Source: Sporocytophaga sp. (lineage in GTDB: Bacteria > Bacteroidota > Bacteroidia > Cytophagales > Cytophagaceae). From it: a stretch of 64,000 nucleotides of DNA. How positions within the stretch are numbered: position 1 is the stretch's first letter; each line of letters opens with the position of its first letter. The notes beneath the pieces are model-generated. The model was not told the DNA's origin, ran no database searches, and saw nothing but the letters and a program-made list of their open reading frames with translations. The stretch covers positions 1,074,188-1,138,187 of the forward strand of contig JANQAB010000002.1 of the NCBI GenBank assembly GCA_024707265.1. The letters run 5' to 3'. Shown piece by piece: positions 36,656-43,577 of the stretch. The position numbers and the translations under genes were made by a program.

Positions 36656-37759
36656 TTATCTGCCATATCGGGTTATTGCCTGTTCAATATCAGCAATCGT
36701 TTTCAGATTCAGTGATATGATATGACTCAAAATATCCGTAGAATATCCTCCACTTCCATGGCTTCTTTCTTTTTGCTGCGCATAGGATTCTTCAGCAAGC
36801 TTTTTATGAGGCATTCGGAAGCTTTTTAATCTGTTGCACAGGGAAAGTAAAGCCCTGACAGATTTTGCGGTTTGAGGGCAATAGGCAGGATTTTTCTTTA
36901 ATGCTTCAATTGCTTTTGTTGCAAGCGAAGGCTGATTGTCATAGTTATAATATATATCTCTTATATCCGGCTGATTAAACGGAAGGTATGTTACTTTAAA
37001 CTTAACATATTCTTCATCCTTAGTTTCAGAGCTCCAAAGGAGATGGTCAAATACAAAGAGCGGCATTTCTACAGCTCCAGGACCTATAAATTCTCTTCTG
37101 TATAAGGAAATCGGATCAAAATAAAATCTTAATTCATTTGCAAAAACTCCAGGGGAAACATTGCGTTTTGCATAAACAATTCCATTAATCATTCCTGAAA
37201 GATTTTCCTCTGCTAAACTGCAAAGCTCTTCAAAAGCAGGACTGTTTAAAGGAGTTTGGTGTAGTTCTACTAAATTATAGATGGCATCAACTAATGGAAA
37301 CATTGCCATTTTAACGCTCTCTATAAGATGAATTTCGTCGCTAAGGCCAGTATAGGTCCTGACCCTCAGGCCAGAAGGGTTCCATATGGTATAATGAAAG
37401 AGGGTATCTCTTGGTGGTAAATTTGTTTTGTCACTTAATACATCCAATACATAGTCCAGCTCTGGAATTACTTCTACTGGTTCTGTACCGTGTTTTTTTA
37501 ATGACCCCAGAAATATTCCAATGTCCCTCATGCAGGCAATGGATTCATTATAAGTGAATCTTTCCAGCCTTTCCGGGTAAGGTAAATGTTTATATAAAAT
37601 CTCGGTAAGCGCCTGTACATTCTTTTCTCTGTTGAGTTTATGAATGAAAGGAATCAATCGGTCAATTTGTATCGGATCAAGTTTGTCAATTTCCTGACTA
37701 ATCTTTTTCCATTTATTTCCTTCGGATAGCAGAGGTAATTTTAATGTTTCTGGGGTCAT
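36656..37759 (-). CDS. PrnB-family haem enzyme (pyrrolnitrin PrnB homologue)
   Basis: A 367-residue protein strongly like PrnB, the haem enzyme that rearranges 7-chlorotryptophan in pyrrolnitrin synthesis (fold of indoleamine/tryptophan 2,3-dioxygenase). Shared blocks, compared from memory with the Pseudomonas protein: MRDIGIFLGSLKKHG, TNLPPRDTLFHYTIWNP, YTGLSDEIHLIESVK, GPGAVEMPLFVFDHLLW and FRMPHKKLAEESYA with the GSGGYS-type end loop. The length agrees (about 360). No prnA, prnC or prnD lies beside it; it forms a two-gene unit with a STAS-like gene 7 bases upstream. Homology is strong, but the substrate here (tryptophan or another indole) is an open question. Confidence 0.85.
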   Translation of the reverse strand: MTPETLKLPLLSEGNKWKKISQEIDKLDPIQIDRLIPFIHKLNREKNVQALTEILYKHLPYPERLERFTYNESIACMRDIGIFLGSLKKHGTEPVEVIPELDYVLDVLSDKTNLPPRDTLFHYTIWNPSGLRVRTYTGLSDEIHLIESVKMAMFPLVDAIYNLVELHQTPLNSPAFEELCSLAEENLSGMINGIVYAKRNVSPGVFANELRFYFDPISLYRREFIGPGAVEMPLFVFDHLLWSSETKDEEYVKFKVTYLPFNQPDIRDIYYNYDNQPSLATKAIEALKKNPAYCPQTAKSVRALLSLCNRLKSFRMPHKKLAEESYAQQKERSHGSGGYSTDILSHIISLNLKTIADIEQAITRYGR

Positions 37760-37766
37760 CGTTTTA

Positions 37767-38162
37767 TCAGCTTAAAAGCCATTTAATACATTCATCTTCG
37801 CTTTCAAAAGTTCTTATTACAAGGTTTCCGACGTGGGCATCTTTGTTCACTTTATCAACTGTTGCTTTAGCAAACAAATCAGGCGCTACCAGTGCAGCAA
37901 TTTTTTTCATTCCTATCTTTTCTACTTCTGGAAACCACTCTTTTGCAAGATATTCCTGTACCTCTTTCGAAAGTACTTTTAGGTTTCTGTGGTCACTCAG
38001 ATGGACTGTAATCTTATTTTTTGTAGCATGTTCTGTAACTACCGAACAGCCTTTTCTTACTTGTTCTGGTTTTAAGAATCCACTCCATCTTGCATAGACA
38101 ATACCGTTTGAACCTTCTAAAACTTCACAGTAATCTTCCTGAAATACTTTTGTTGTAACCAT
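37767..38162 (-). CDS. STAS/SpoIIAA-like domain protein
   Basis: A 131-residue cytoplasmic protein with the fold pattern of SpoIIAA-like/STAS proteins: a first strand pair (YCEVLEGSNGIVYARWSGF), a helix (KPEQVRKGCSVVTEHATKN), strand ITVHLSDHRNLKVL, and a final strand/helix (LVIRTFESEDECIKWLLS). Such single-domain proteins in Bacteroidetes are of unknown role. It is the first gene of a two-gene unit and its stop is 7 bases from the start of the PrnB-like gene, so coexpression is likely. A regulatory or haem-enzyme chaperone role would be guesswork. Confidence 0.6.
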   Translation of the reverse strand: MVTTKVFQEDYCEVLEGSNGIVYARWSGFLKPEQVRKGCSVVTEHATKNKITVHLSDHRNLKVLSKEVQEYLAKEWFPEVEKIGMKKIAALVAPDLFAKATVDKVNKDAHVGNLVIRTFESEDECIKWLLS

Positions 38163-38520
38163 TTTTGATACTCTTTGAGTTGAAAATATAAATTATCTGT
38201 ATTTGAAAAGTACAATTTATGATGTGTTGTATTCAAATTGAATATTTATACGGTTCCAAGGTATAATAAGTTTCGTCTATTTGAAACTTAATTTTATCTA
38301 TTGAAGTATAGTTTTAGGCTTTTTAATTTCTTCGTACCAATTATTGGAAAAATACTTTTTATGAAAATTTGTGACAATCAAGAGGTTGGGTGTTGGAACA
38401 TGAGTTGTGGGAAATATTGGAATATTGAAAAAAAATAATGTGCTCCGAGTGTTAAATAATGTAAAAAAAGTCTTTTCAGAAGAAATTTATTAAGCTGGCT
38501 CAACATTGTTTAAAAGTTTT
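38163..38520. other. Non-coding gap between STAS-like gene and efp
   Basis: AT-rich intergenic DNA between divergent genes. I see no open frame, tRNA or hairpin with a T run in it. The efp promoter begins at its right end. Confidence 0.5.
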
Positions 38521-38551
38521 TTTGTTGAATGGATCTATGATCGTAGCTTTG
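38521..38551 (+). promoter_or_regulatory. Bacteroidetes housekeeping promoter of efp
   Basis: TTTG (38521-38524), exactly 19 bases, TAGCTTTG (38544-38551): a full match to TTTG-N19-TAnnTTTG. The expected start of transcription is about 20 bases before the ATG at 38580. Confidence 0.75.
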
Positions 38552-38579
38552 AATTTGCTTTAACTAAAAATAAAATAAT

Positions 38580-39143
38580 ATGGCTACTACTTCGGATATT
38601 TCCAAAGGCGCATTTTTGAGATATAACGGTGAATTGGTGATGGTTACGGATTATACGCACATTACACCGGGAAAGGGTAATGCGATATATACAGTCAAAA
38701 GTCGCAATGTGAAAACCGGTAAACAAAGTGAAATCAGGTTTCGTTCAGGAGAAAAAATTGAGCTGGTAAGGGTTGAAACCCGTGAATTGCAATATCTGTA
38801 TCAGGAAAGTGATTCTCTTGTTTGCATGCATCCGGAGACATTCGAACAATTACCTGTACCTATGGTATTGTTTGGCGAATCTCTTAAGTTTCTAAAAGAG
38901 AATACCATCGTTCTTGTAAAGTTTGATGATAATGATGTTCCAGTTTATGCAGAGCCTCCAACACATGTCGAGCTGGAAGTTACCTATACAGAACCAGGAT
39001 TAAAAGGAGATACATCAACAAGAGCTTTAAAACCAGCTACAGTTGAAACAGGGGCTACCGTTCAGGTACCTTTGTTTGTTGAAGCAGGTGAAAGAATAAA
39101 AGTAAATGCCGAAACAGGGGAGTATGTAGAAAGAGTGAAATAA
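38580..39143 (+). CDS. efp: Elongation factor P
   Basis: EF-P (187 aa) relieves ribosomes stalled at polyproline. The three OB-like domains are complete, and the tip loop of domain I reads HITPGKGNA with Lys32 at the place that is post-translationally modified in Enterobacteria. The C-terminal domain keeps the family end (VPLFVEAGERIKVNAETGEYVERV). It is a single-gene unit: a textbook promoter precedes and a strong terminator follows. No modification enzyme (EpmA/B, EarP) is encoded in this window. Confidence 0.97.
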   Translation: MATTSDISKGAFLRYNGELVMVTDYTHITPGKGNAIYTVKSRNVKTGKQSEIRFRSGEKIELVRVETRELQYLYQESDSLVCMHPETFEQLPVPMVLFGESLKFLKENTIVLVKFDDNDVPVYAEPPTHVELEVTYTEPGLKGDTSTRALKPATVETGATVQVPLFVEAGERIKVNAETGEYVERVK

Positions 39144-39160
39144 GCTCGTTTCCAGTATAA

Positions 39161-39198
39161 AAAAAAGCCATTCAGATGAATTTGAATGGCTTTTTTTA
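39161..39198 (+). terminator. Terminator after efp
   Basis: AAGCCATTCA and TGAATGGCTT form a 10-base stem (left arm to 39174, right arm from 39183), extended by A and T runs; T7 follows directly. Confidence 0.85.
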
Positions 39199-40021
39199 TT
39201 ATCTGATAATTAGTGTAAACTGGTTTTTATAGTCTTATGATTCTATTTTCTGAAATTATAAATATAGTATTCCTTCAGATCAGGAACTCAAAGTTTTTAC
39301 CTCCCTCAGAAATACAGGAAGTATTTAGGTTTAATACAAAAGAGTTAAGAGAAATATTTGCGTTCTGCTTTTTCAGGAGTAATTTATTATAAAAGTTAGC
39401 ATTTCTTATTAAAACTTATTTCTAATCTAGTATAAAACTTTCAGCAAATGGTTCTCCTGTCAATTCAGAAGGTCATACATAGAAAGGTATTTTTAATGCT
39501 TTATTGTTATACATGATTTAGATGTTGCCTGTTTCAACGAGGTAATTCATTTTTGATGGAATAAATTGATTGAACCTTACTTGCTTTATTTGATATGGCA
39601 ACTTTAAAGCCCTGTATGATGATATCTCTTGTGTAGGAGTATAAGCCATACCTATCTCTGAACTATGTTTCTTAATTGGAGTAATGTTGAATTGTAGTTT
39701 TCTTTCGTATTTGAAAAAACATTTTATCTCATTAAAGCCCCACAGTGAAAGCCTTATATATTCTATTCTGTAATTGGTGGTAAACAAAACTTAAATTAAC
39801 AATTGTATTTTAATTGAATGATTTAGTAAGGAGTTAATTATGAGATTGGTTTAGATATCATCCTGTTGGATGAATTAAAATTGTATTAAATGTTATAGAC
39901 CTGGCTTTATAAAGATATAAACTAATCATAGATTTTGTTAATTTTAATCAGGTGGAAATATAATGAGTATAGCCACTGTCAATAGTTTCAGTGTGCTTTC
40001 CATTATTAAAAATAGTTGTTT
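39199..40021. other. Long AT-rich intergenic region
   Basis: About 820 bases without a gene I can support. A minus-strand open frame of 89 codons (39518-39787) has no recognisable domain, and a 20-codon frame (39963-40025) overlaps the next start as TTATGA; neither is convincing. No repeat or RNA fold was recognised. Confidence 0.4.
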
Positions 40022-40718
40022 ATGAGTCAGAATCTTAAAATACTAGTAGCAGACGAAAGCCGGGAGATTATTGATATACTTGAGTTCATTTTTCAAAAAG
40101 AAGGCTATGACGTTAAATGCTGCAGGAGTGGAAAGGAGCTGGTAAAGATAGCAAAGAATTTTTTGCCCGATCTTATTATTGCAGATGTTAAACTTAATGA
40201 GATGGATGGTCTGCGTGCATGTAAAATGATTCGGGAGGTATCAGAGTTAGAGAATTGTGTGTTTATGTTCCTGACTTCTTTGGATGATCAGCAAAGTGAA
40301 CTTTCTGCATTTGAAGCTGGAGCAAATGATTATGTTATCAAACCTATTAAACCCAGACTTTTAGTTTGCCGTGTCAATGCATTTCTAAGAAGAAATAAAA
40401 ATATCTCTGCAGTAAAAACAGAAGAGAATAATAAGATAACGATTAATGATCTTACGATTGATATTGATAACTTTGTTGTACTTAAAAAGAATAAAACCAT
40501 CATTTTGTCAAAGAAGGAATTTGAGCTGCTTTGTTGCTTATCAAAAAATCCCAACAGGACATTCAGACGTAAAGAGCTTATAGAGCAAATCTGGGGCCCT
40601 GAAGTATCAGAGATATCCAAATCCCTGGAAGTACACATTAGCAGAATCAGAGAAAAAGATCGGTGATGATTATATTGCTACCGTTAAGAAAATTGGTTAT
40701 AAGTTTCATCTAGGATAA
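40022..40718 (+). CDS. OmpR/PhoB family response regulator, frameshift near the end
   Basis: A two-component regulator: receiver domain (ILVADESREIIDILEFIF, acceptor Asp in LIIADVKLNEMDG, Lys in DYVIKPIKP) and OmpR-type winged helix (LSKKEFELLCCLSKNPNRTFRRKELIEQIWG, LEVHISRIREK). The first frame stops at 40664-40666, but the family's last wing continues one base off (IGDDYIATVKKIGYKFHLG) to 40716-40718. One A too many in A5 (40653-40657) explains the break; repaired, the protein has 231 residues, the normal length. The break removes the last recognition wing strand, so the printed product would probably bind DNA poorly. ATG 40022 is chosen over an upstream TTG. No kinase gene is next to it. 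Confidence 0.85.
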
Positions 40719-40724
40719 GACAGA

Positions 40725-40752
40725 AACAGTGAACAGAAACAGTAAACAGTAA
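40725..40752 (+). repeat. ACAGT-rich inverted repeat, left copy
   Basis: A 28-base unit made of AACAGT/GAACAG/AAACAG words, repeated exactly as reverse complement at 40977-41004, 224 bases away. It begins 7 bases after the repaired end of the response regulator gene. Confidence 0.8.
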
Positions 40753-40976
40753 CAAAGGGCATATTTATTAATGAATTTACTATTGCTACCTTTTATTTTA
40801 GACTTCTTCCATAGCCAGTATGGAGTGTTTTAAGTGCCTTCAAGATTATTGCTTATTTCAGACATCTTATAGAAATTTTTTTGCTACCTCAAACTGTAGT
40901 CCAATGCATCCTATTATCATCGAAAAAAATAAAAAAAACATACTAAACTGTAATCGTTTTCTGTCAGTGTCACTGT

Positions 40977-41004
40977 TTACTGTTTACTGTTTCTGTTCAC
41001 TGTT
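40977..41004 (-). repeat. ACAGT-rich inverted repeat, right copy overlapping a gene end
   Basis: Exact reverse complement of 40725-40752, with another TGTTTACTG word to its left. It supplies the stop codon and final residues (NSEQKQ) of the four-helix-bundle gene on the minus strand. Confidence 0.8.
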
Positions 41005-41358
41005 ACTCGCTTTCTCCAGGTTTTTGATCATAGTATAAAGCATTTTGGAAACCTCTTCCAGGTCACTACATATTTTCATTTGCAGGTTTTGAGCCATTTC
41101 ATTTTCACTAGCCAAGAACTGAATAAGGGCGGCGCATCCTAAAGTTGATCCTCTTGAAATAATCAGAAAGTTCTTCCGGTCTTTAGAAGTCTTTTTCCCT
41201 ATACCTTCAGCGATGTTCAACATTATACTCAGACTTGCCCTTCCTAATTGATTTTTAAGATAGCTTGGTAATTGAGGAGAATTTTTAATGTATTTATAAA
41301 TGGATTTATTTAAATGAAAGGCTTTTTGATAAACCAAAAGTTTTTCAAATGGGAACAT
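40984..41358 (-). CDS. Four-helix-bundle protein (23S rRNA IVS/S23-like)
   Basis: A 124-residue all-helical protein of the four-helix-bundle family first known from intervening sequences in 23S rRNA genes. Family marks: MFPFEKLLVYQKAFHLNKSIY, SYLKNQLGRASLSIMLNIAEGIGK, and FLIISRGSTLGCAALIQFLA. ATG 41358 is preferred to the frame's first ATG at 41391 because family members start MF-FEKL. The C-terminal NSEQKQ and stop are encoded by the ACAGT-type repeat, and a second repeat cluster lies just upstream, so the gene is wrapped in repeats. Function unknown; related genes often occur as scattered, apparently mobile copies in Bacteroidetes. Confidence 0.88.
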   Translation of the reverse strand: MFPFEKLLVYQKAFHLNKSIYKYIKNSPQLPSYLKNQLGRASLSIMLNIAEGIGKKTSKDRKNFLIISRGSTLGCAALIQFLASENEMAQNLQMKICSDLEEVSKMLYTMIKNLEKASNSEQKQ

Positions 41359-41393
41359 AACATAGCTTAGGTTGTAAAAAAATAATAACAATA

Positions 41394-41460
41394 GAAACAG
41401 TAACAGTAAACAGGGTAGTTACATAAAATCTGTTCACTGTTACTGTTCACTGTTTACTGT
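41394..41460. repeat. Second ACAGT-type repeat cluster beside ssrA
   Basis: Plus-sense words at 41394-41413 (GAAACAGTAACAGTAAACAG) face minus-sense words at 41430-41460 (TGTTCACTGTTACTGTTCAC and TGTTTACTGT), forming an imperfect inverted repeat. The right edge is 6 bases from the 3' end of the tmRNA gene. Same word family as the copies at 40725 and 40977. Confidence 0.7.
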
Positions 41461-41466
41461 ATTTAG

Positions 41467-41860
41467 TGGAGCCGCAGGGAGTCGAACCCTGGTCCAGAGA
41501 AGCTAATAATCGAGCCTTCTACATGCTTAGCTGACTTTAATTGTCGGGTAAAACCAGGCAGGCAGCAGCCAAATTTTACCTTAGTTGTTTAGATTTCGCC
41601 AAAGCTTAACAACATCACTTTAACTAGTTCCACTGTTCGACACTCCGTATTCAATTCCCGCGGAACGAAAGAACTGAGGAGTGATGGCTTCCTGATAATC
41701 TAATATCGGGATGAGCTAATCTAACATTCAGTCAGATTAAGCAGCCATGGCGTAAGATTCTTCGCCAGATATTGTTCGGAACTATCTTTCAAGGCTCTCA
41801 TCCCATGAGCCTGCATGCTTATACACGTCATTACTCAACCTGTCAAATCCGGTCGGCCCC
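41467..41860 (-). ncRNA. ssrA: Transfer-messenger RNA
   Basis: Read on the minus strand, the RNA starts GGGGCCGACCGGATTTGACAG and ends with GGTTCGACTCCCTGCGGCTCC plus A; the 5' GGGGCCG pairs with the 3' CGGCTCC, including the usual G-U pair. CCA is not encoded (CTA follows). The tag frame (41737-41766, minus) reads GEESYAMAA then TAA, so stalled proteins receive A-GEESYAMAA for proteolysis. This tag is, from memory, that of Cytophaga hutchinsonii. Length 394 before CCA is normal for a one-piece tmRNA. It rescues stalled ribosomes together with SmpB, which is not encoded here. Confidence 0.96.
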
Positions 41861-41956
41861 ATAAGTCAATGAACTTTTATCAAGAACAAATAACAAAAAA
41901 CTTTGTTTTTGCTCCCGCAAATATAAAAATTTGTAAACTATTATTTAACCTTTTCA

Positions 41957-42751
41957 ATGAAATCATTTGTAGTGTCCATAATAACATTCATCTTTTTAAT
42001 GAAAGTTCCTTTTTCTGAGGCGCAAATACTTAATATTGAGAGGTTCCGAATAGAAAAGGATACATCTAATTTTTGGACAGGAAACGTTGGTCTGGGTTTT
42101 TCAACTAAAAAGCAGCAAAATCAGGTCACTTCCCTTAATTTCAATTCTAATCTGGTTTATTTATCAGAAAAACATGGCTATTTAAATATAAATTATGGGA
42201 AATTGATCAAGACTACCCAAGAAAAGGTTATAAGTGAGGGATATACTCATTGGAGAGTTAACCTTTTCCGGGCCCAGAGATTATCCTATGAGCCTTTTCT
42301 GCAGGTGCAGTATGACCTTGGCAGGGGATTGCAAATTCGAGAATTGTATGGAGCAAGCCTCAGGTTCCGGGTAAAATCCACACCTAAATATTCATTCAGT
42401 ATCAACTCCGGGGGAATGTATGAGCATGAAATCTGGAGAGGAGAAGTTTTAAGGTTTGAGTCTGGAGGCGATTCTACAAAGGCTGAAACATACTCTTTTA
42501 AAAATACAACCAATTTGTCGTTCAGAGGTGATATATCTAAAAATGTTAATGTCTTCATGGTGACCTATTATCAGGCTAGATTCACCAGGTTTTTTAAACC
42601 CAGGGTGATTTCAGATTTTCAGGTGATGATTAACATTAATAAATATTTTTCATTAAATAACCAGTTTGTGGCTACCTACGATGCTTTACCACTTATTACA
42701 GGTAACAAATTTGTTTATACATACAATATGTCCATTGTTATAAAATTCTAA
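41957..42751 (+). CDS. DUF481 family outer-membrane barrel protein
   Basis: A 264-residue exported protein with signal peptide to about residue 22 (IFLMKVPFSEAQ). The barrel has alternating strands with many aromatic residues (GNVGLGFSTKKQQNQVTSLNFNSNLVYLS, YEPFLQVQYDLGRGLQIRELYGASLRFRV) and ends FVYTYNMSIVIKF, an outer-membrane-type last strand. This is the DUF481/YdiY-like pattern. The function is unknown. It is transcribed divergently from ssrA, with 96 bases between them. Confidence 0.85.
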   Translation: MKSFVVSIITFIFLMKVPFSEAQILNIERFRIEKDTSNFWTGNVGLGFSTKKQQNQVTSLNFNSNLVYLSEKHGYLNINYGKLIKTTQEKVISEGYTHWRVNLFRAQRLSYEPFLQVQYDLGRGLQIRELYGASLRFRVKSTPKYSFSINSGGMYEHEIWRGEVLRFESGGDSTKAETYSFKNTTNLSFRGDISKNVNVFMVTYYQARFTRFFKPRVISDFQVMININKYFSLNNQFVATYDALPLITGNKFVYTYNMSIVIKF

Positions 42752-42894
42752 TGACGGCCTTTAAAAAAACAAGTTAGAGTTTATCAGAGTATCTTAAAAG
42801 TTCCCTTATTTTTAGGCTTTTTCCCTTCCTAAAGCTGAACCCAGCCATGAAATATCATGTTCGGATAGTAGACATTTAAAGGCTTTAGTAACAT

Positions 42895-43302
42895 ATGAAA
42901 ATGAATTGTGTTTTATTAGTAGATGATGATCGGGTAAGTAATTTTATTACTGAAAAGGTCCTGAATGGAATGGGTGTTACTTCAATGGTAACTACTGCAT
43001 ATGATGGGAAAAAAGGTCTTGATTATATCAAGTATCAATGTACCGACGACTTAGGGACGTGTCCCGATCTGATTTTGCTTGATATAAACATGCCATTAAT
43101 AGACGGAAGGGAATTCGTAGACAGGTATCATAAAATACCAAGGCAAAAGGAAAGTGTAATAGTAGTTTTAAGCGCTACTGAGCTCCCGGATGCCGAAAAA
43201 GTTGAACTTCGTAATGCCGGAGTTTCTGAATTCCTTGTAAAACCATTAAATGCCGACAAGATTAATGATATTGTACAAAAGTACTTTGTATTAGAAGAAT
43301 GA
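42895..43302 (+). CDS. Single-domain response regulator
   Basis: A stand-alone receiver protein (135 aa). The acidic pocket DDD is at residues 10-12, acceptor Asp in LILLDINMPLIDG (near 64), Ser/Thr in VVLSATELPD and Lys in FLVKPLNADK. With no output domain it presumably acts in a phosphorelay or by protein contact, as CheY-like proteins do in Bacteroidetes with hybrid kinases. No kinase gene is adjacent. A small hydrophilic gene follows after 38 bases. Confidence 0.92.
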   Translation: MKMNCVLLVDDDRVSNFITEKVLNGMGVTSMVTTAYDGKKGLDYIKYQCTDDLGTCPDLILLDINMPLIDGREFVDRYHKIPRQKESVIVVLSATELPDAEKVELRNAGVSEFLVKPLNADKINDIVQKYFVLEE

Positions 43303-43340
43303 AGAGTGACATAAAGAAGGAAAAATAATTACTGAATAAG

Positions 43341-43505
43341 ATGAAGGCAGATAGAAAAGGGGAGAACAGAAAAATAATTGATGAAATAGAAACTCCTGAA
43401 CCGCCACAAAGGATGTATCCTCTTGAGGGACCTTGGGATGAGCAGACTGAGCCAAGTAAAAAACACGGAATGTCTAAGGAAAACAAGGCAAAACCAAAGG
43501 AATGA
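43341..43505 (+). CDS. Small charged protein, unknown
   Basis: An open frame of 54 codons from ATG 43341, directly followed by a terminator. The product is very hydrophilic, Lys/Glu/Pro rich, with a central PPQRMYPLEGPWDEQTEP segment and no membrane span. It lies 38 bases after the single receiver gene and before the terminator, so it is probably transcribed. I know no family for it; the reading rests on position and codon-like composition only. Confidence 0.45.
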   Translation: MKADRKGENRKIIDEIETPEPPQRMYPLEGPWDEQTEPSKKHGMSKENKAKPKE

Positions 43506-43515
43506 TAAATTTTAC

Positions 43516-43556
43516 AAAAAAAAAGATGCTGCTCAGAATGGGCAGCATCTTTTTTT
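43516..43556. terminator. Strong terminator
   Basis: AAGATGCTGC and GCAGCATCTT pair around TCAGAATGG-type loop bases, flanked by A9 on the left and T8 on the right; it can end transcripts from both sides, including the converging RCC1-repeat gene. Confidence 0.85.
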
Positions 43557-43577
43557 GTTTTAGGATTCTTATTGATT

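Noticed and set aside
39518..39787. Minus-strand open frame of 89 codons in the gap after efp
   Set aside because: No recognisable domain, no promoter or terminator, composition like the surrounding AT-rich gap.
39963..40025. 20-codon frame overlapping the response regulator start (TTATGA)
   Set aside because: Looks like a coupling leader, but such overlaps arise easily by chance in AT-rich DNA and no other sign supports it.
40820..41038. Plus-strand 72-codon frame between the ACAGT repeats
   Set aside because: Overlaps the four-helix gene on the other strand; its sequence is low complexity and has no family match.
43278..43290. AAAGTACTTT inside the single receiver gene
   Set aside because: Same palindrome as the operator, but in coding sequence and without the CTTTG-N5 part; another copy near 37968 also lies in a gene.
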